NCBI GenBank assembly: GCA_047971925.1
Contig: JBKEAC010000052.1
Coordinates: 1-26,005 of the forward strand
Length of the DNA: 26,005 bases
Reading direction: 5' to 3'
Origin: JBKEDC01 sp047971925
Lineage (GTDB): Bacteria > Bacteroidota > Bacteroidia > Bacteroidales > Prolixibacteraceae
Position 1 is the stretch's first letter, and every line of letters starts with the position of its first letter. A program made the translations under genes and the position numbers. Under the pieces are notes generated by a model. That model was not told the DNA's origin. It ran no database searches and saw only the letters and a list, made by a program, of their open reading frames with translations. Of this stretch, positions 23,886 through 26,005 are shown piece by piece.

Positions 23886-25070
23886 ATGCAAAATTTTAAT
23901 TTTCATGTACCTACTGCCATTTATTTTGGTAAAGGTGAAATCAATAAATTAGCGTCGTCAATTCTCAAATTTGGCGGAACTAAAGTGCTGCTAGCTTATG
24001 GTGGCGGAAGCATTAAAACAAATGGTATTTATAATGATGTGGTGAGCGAATTGAAACGCGCAGGCATTCCTTTTGTTGATTGCGATGGAATTCGTTCTAA
24101 CCCTCCAGTTGGCGATGTGCGTAAAGGTATAAACCTTTATCGGGAGCATCAATGCGATTTTATTTTGGCTGTTGGTGGAGGATCAACTATCGATGCGGCT
24201 AAAGCTATGGCTGCAGGGGTGTGTTACGATGGAGATGTGATGGACTTAATGGCTGATGGAACGGGCGAGATTAAAGGAGCTGCTCCTTTAGCTTCGGTGC
24301 TCACAATGGCAGGAACAGGTAGTGAAATGGACATGGGAGGTGTTATTACGGGAGAGGTGAATCACAAGAAGCACACGATTATGCATCCAGCCCTCTATCC
24401 TAAGTTTTCCATTTTAGATCCATCATATACTTTTTCGGTTCCTGAAAAGCATAGCATGGCAGGTTGCTTTGATGCCTTTAATCATCTTCTAGAATGCTAT
24501 TTTGCTTCCGGAAGTGAAACCACCGATGTTCAAAACATGATGAATGAAGGATTGATGCGTTCCATTGTTAAGAATGCAATTAAAGTGAAAGAAAATCCAG
24601 AAAACTATGAGGCGCGAGCCAATGTTATGTGGGCAAGTTCTATGGCATTGGCAGGTTTTCAGTTTATTGCTGGAAAAAAAGGTTCAAACTGGCCAATGCA
24701 TGCCATGGGACATGAGCTTTCAAGTCTTTACAACATGACACACGGCATTAGTTTAGCACTTATTGCACCGTCTTATTTAGCATATGTTCTCGAAAAATCG
24801 CCGCAATATACCTGGCTTTATGCAAGCTTTGCTCGACAAGTGTTTGGAGATCAAGAAGGCAACGATGAAAAGGCAGCCTTGTTAGGAATTGAGGCTGTTA
24901 AATTATTTGCAAAAAACATAGGTATGCCTAAAAACTTGAAGGCTGCGGGTGTTGAGGAAAGTAAGTTAGAATATTTAGCAGAAAAAGCTACAGAGTGGGG
25001 GAATATCGGGGCTTTGTGTGAAATTAATTATGCTGATGCTTTGTCAATCTACAAGCGAGCGTTTGAATAG
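23886..25070 (+). CDS. Iron-containing alcohol dehydrogenase (BdhA/YqhD-like)
   Basis: 394 residues of the group III metal-dependent alcohol dehydrogenase family. The NAD(P)-binding loop VGGGSTIDAAKAMA and the TMAGTGSEMD segment are present. The metal ligands, by comparison with YqhD-type enzymes, are Asp196, His200, His272 and His286 (in DAFNHLLE, HAMGHELS and THGIS). The closest recalled families are butanol dehydrogenase and YqhD, which usually reduce aldehydes with NADPH. It is the last gene of the flavodoxin-flavoprotein cluster. No terminator is obvious immediately downstream. Confidence 0.95.
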   Translation: MQNFNFHVPTAIYFGKGEINKLASSILKFGGTKVLLAYGGGSIKTNGIYNDVVSELKRAGIPFVDCDGIRSNPPVGDVRKGINLYREHQCDFILAVGGGSTIDAAKAMAAGVCYDGDVMDLMADGTGEIKGAAPLASVLTMAGTGSEMDMGGVITGEVNHKKHTIMHPALYPKFSILDPSYTFSVPEKHSMAGCFDAFNHLLECYFASGSETTDVQNMMNEGLMRSIVKNAIKVKENPENYEARANVMWASSMALAGFQFIAGKKGSNWPMHAMGHELSSLYNMTHGISLALIAPSYLAYVLEKSPQYTWLYASFARQVFGDQEGNDEKAALLGIEAVKLFAKNIGMPKNLKAAGVEESKLEYLAEKATEWGNIGALCEINYADALSIYKRAFE

Positions 25071-25371
25071 AAGAAGTGTAATCCCGAATGGCAATTTGAA
25101 AACGGCGGATAGCCGTAACGTAGAGTTGCATTGCATGCGTCTCACCGCGTGAATGTGGCGTGTGTGATATTATTTGGTGCGATATATTATTGCATCAACA
25201 ATTCAAGGTGTCGTACCTACGGCACTTTGATTAGTTTCGCATTGTATCCCCACATGAATTGGGCTAATAAGATGTCGTCACGCTGCGACTGCAACACAGG
25301 GTTGTTGTTCACGGTTGCGGAAATCAAATCATATAAAAATTACGACCATTTAAAAAATCCAACCCAGTGTT
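25071..25371. other. Hairpin-rich intergenic DNA after the alcohol dehydrogenase
   Basis: No gene is convincing here (an 80-codon frame at 25131-25373 runs through repeats and is rejected). The stretch holds several short inverted pairs: ACGGC/GCCGT at 25102-25116, CGTA/TACG within the element at 25211, GTCG/CGAC near 25277-25292 and CAAC/GTTG near 25294-25306. It is visibly less AT-rich than the neighbouring coding DNA. The dispersed element TCGTACCTACGGCACTTTG at 25211-25229 is described separately. Confidence 0.6.
25211..25229 (+). repeat. Dispersed short repeat, copy 1
   Basis: TCGTACCTACGGCACTTTG differs from the arms of the inverted repeat at 25537-25636 (TCGCACCTATCGGCGCTTTG) by two substitutions and one single-base gap. 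It is therefore a diverged member of the same family, in plus orientation. Confidence 0.7.
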
Positions 25372-25515
25372 AACAAGGGTCGCTAGCCCTATGGTCTTTG
25401 TAGCAAATAAGCACGCAGCAACACAACAAGGGGCATTGCCCTGCGGTCTTTATAGATAGCAATATAACAACCCAACAAAGGAGCATCGCCCTGCGGTCTT
25501 TATAGCAAATATAAT
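25372..25515 (+). repeat. Three-copy degenerate ~50-bp repeat
   Basis: Units begin at 25372, 25425 and 25474 (spacing 53 and 49 bp). Each has AACAA, then a short GC hairpin (such as GGGCATTGCCC in unit 2), then CCCTRYGGTCTTTRTAG and an A/T tail with AGCAAATA or similar. Unit 1 is the most diverged (GCCCTATGGTCTTTGTAG); units 2 and 3 share CGGTCTTTATAG exactly. No open frame is shared. Confidence 0.8.
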
Positions 25516-25536
25516 TCATACCATTTTTATGTTCTC

Positions 25537-25636
25537 TTTCGCACCTATCGGCGCTTTGTCGATGCTTGTTCGTTCACATAGTGCATCGCACTATGAAAGC
25601 AAAGCACCCCAACCCAAAGCGCCGATAGGTGCGAAA
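25537..25636. repeat. Nested 22-bp perfect inverted repeat (100 bp)
   Basis: The 22-bp arms at 25537-25558 and 25615-25636 are perfectly complementary (core CGCACCTATCGGCGC). The 56-bp interior contains a second perfect hairpin, CATAGTGC (25577-25584) / GCACTATG (25588-25595), with a 3-base loop. No T-run follows, so a simple terminator is unlikely. The arms match the element at 25211-25229, so the structure consists of two head-to-head copies of a dispersed repeat around a hairpin, like a miniature or REP-type element. Confidence 0.85.
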
Positions 25637-25700
25637 CCATGAATTGCGTATGCATATATTAATACCGTACAACGGTCTTATATTATAAAAAACATTCGTA

Positions 25701-25721
25701 GCGACGCATGATTTGCGTCGC
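25701..25721. repeat. Short GC hairpin GCGACGCA/TGCGTCGC
   Basis: An 8-bp perfect stem (25701-25708 / 25714-25721) with a 5-base loop stands out in otherwise AT-rich sequence. No T-run follows. Confidence 0.7.
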
Positions 25722-25759
25722 ATTTATTACAAAAAACATTTTATATCGGACCATATTGG

Positions 25760-26005
25760 AGTCCTTTATTGTAAAAACTGAATTCAGTTTTAACCATTGG
25801 GCAGTCCTTTATTGTAAAAACTGAATTCAGTTTTAACCATTGGGCAGTCCTATATTACAAAAACTGAATTCAGTTTTAACCATTGGGCAGTCCTATATTA
25901 CAAAAACTGAATTCAGTTTTTATCATTGGGCAGTCCTGTATGACAAAAACTGAATTCAGTTTTTACCATATAGCAGTCCTATATGACAAAAACTGATTTC
26001 AGTTA
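25760..26005. repeat. 43-bp tandem repeat array with palindromic core (3' end of window)
   Basis: AGTCCT recurs at 25760, 25803, 25846, 25889, 25932 and 25975: exactly 43 bp each time, six units, the last cut by the window end. Every complete unit contains the perfect 18-bp palindrome AAAACTGAATTCAGTTTT (20 bp with flanking A/T in units 4 and 5; the sixth has one substitution). The joining parts are conserved (CCATTGGGCAGTCCT) with gradual drift, TTATTG to TATTAC to TATGAC, along the array. There are no unique spacers, so it is not CRISPR. No reading frame depends on it. Confidence 0.95.

Noticed and set aside
25131..25373. 80-codon ORF after the alcohol dehydrogenase
   Set aside because: It reads through hairpins and dispersed repeats, is unlike any known protein, and has no ribosome-binding site.
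25760..26005. CRISPR array at the right end
   Set aside because: The units are 43 bp long with no unique spacers: linker segments are nearly identical between units, and the period is too short for a repeat plus spacer. No cas gene is present.

Overview
The window reads as an AT-rich chromosomal segment of an anaerobic or microaerobic member of the Bacteroidota (Bacteroidales/Marinilabiliales-like). This is inferred from several things: a complete Rnf operon led by an rseC homologue and containing a long, multi-cluster RnfB; several intergenic matches to the Bacteroidota -7 promoter element TAnnTTTG; a small acidic DUF2795-type protein; a large AsmA-like protein; and generally weak Shine-Dalgarno sequences. 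No rRNA, tRNA, transposase, phage gene or CRISPR array was found.

Layout. 1-240 is a tandem array of ~42-bp repeats, followed by a gene-free stretch to 922. 923-6562 is the rseC-rnfBCDGEA operon, a membrane ferredoxin:NAD+ oxidoreductase, closed by a clear terminator. 6652-9945 holds metabolic and housekeeping genes: nitroreductase, ridA, then sixA-rsmE-pduO. The ridA-sixA gap carries a nested inverted-repeat structure ending in a terminator. 10022-12491 has a small acidic protein and htpG. A bidirectional terminator then separates these from the minus-strand genes murI, asmA-like and cinA (12585-17335). 17687-21386 holds purB, an MsbA-type ABC exporter and a small protein of unknown function. 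A 56-residue 2[4Fe-4S] ferredoxin lies on the minus strand at 21943-22113, with its own promoter and terminator. 22669-25070 is a redox cluster of a lipoprotein-anchored flavodoxin, an iron-sulfur-flavoprotein-like reductase and an iron-containing alcohol dehydrogenase. 25071-26005 has no gene but is dense in repeats: a dispersed element present three times (two copies forming a perfect 22-bp inverted repeat), a three-copy degenerate repeat, several hairpins, and a 43-bp tandem array whose units carry a perfect 18-bp palindrome, running off the window end.

Together, Rnf, ferredoxin, nitroreductase, flavodoxin, flavoprotein and alcohol dehydrogenase suggest low-potential electron metabolism: Rnf would couple reduced ferredoxin to NAD+ reduction and an ion gradient, and the last cluster may dispose of aldehydes or quinones. 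The protein-coding genes belong to known families. The least explained DNA is non-coding: the two palindrome-bearing tandem arrays at the ends, the 100-bp nested inverted repeat at 25537-25636, and the structured ridA-sixA intergenic region. No convincing new multi-gene system is visible.
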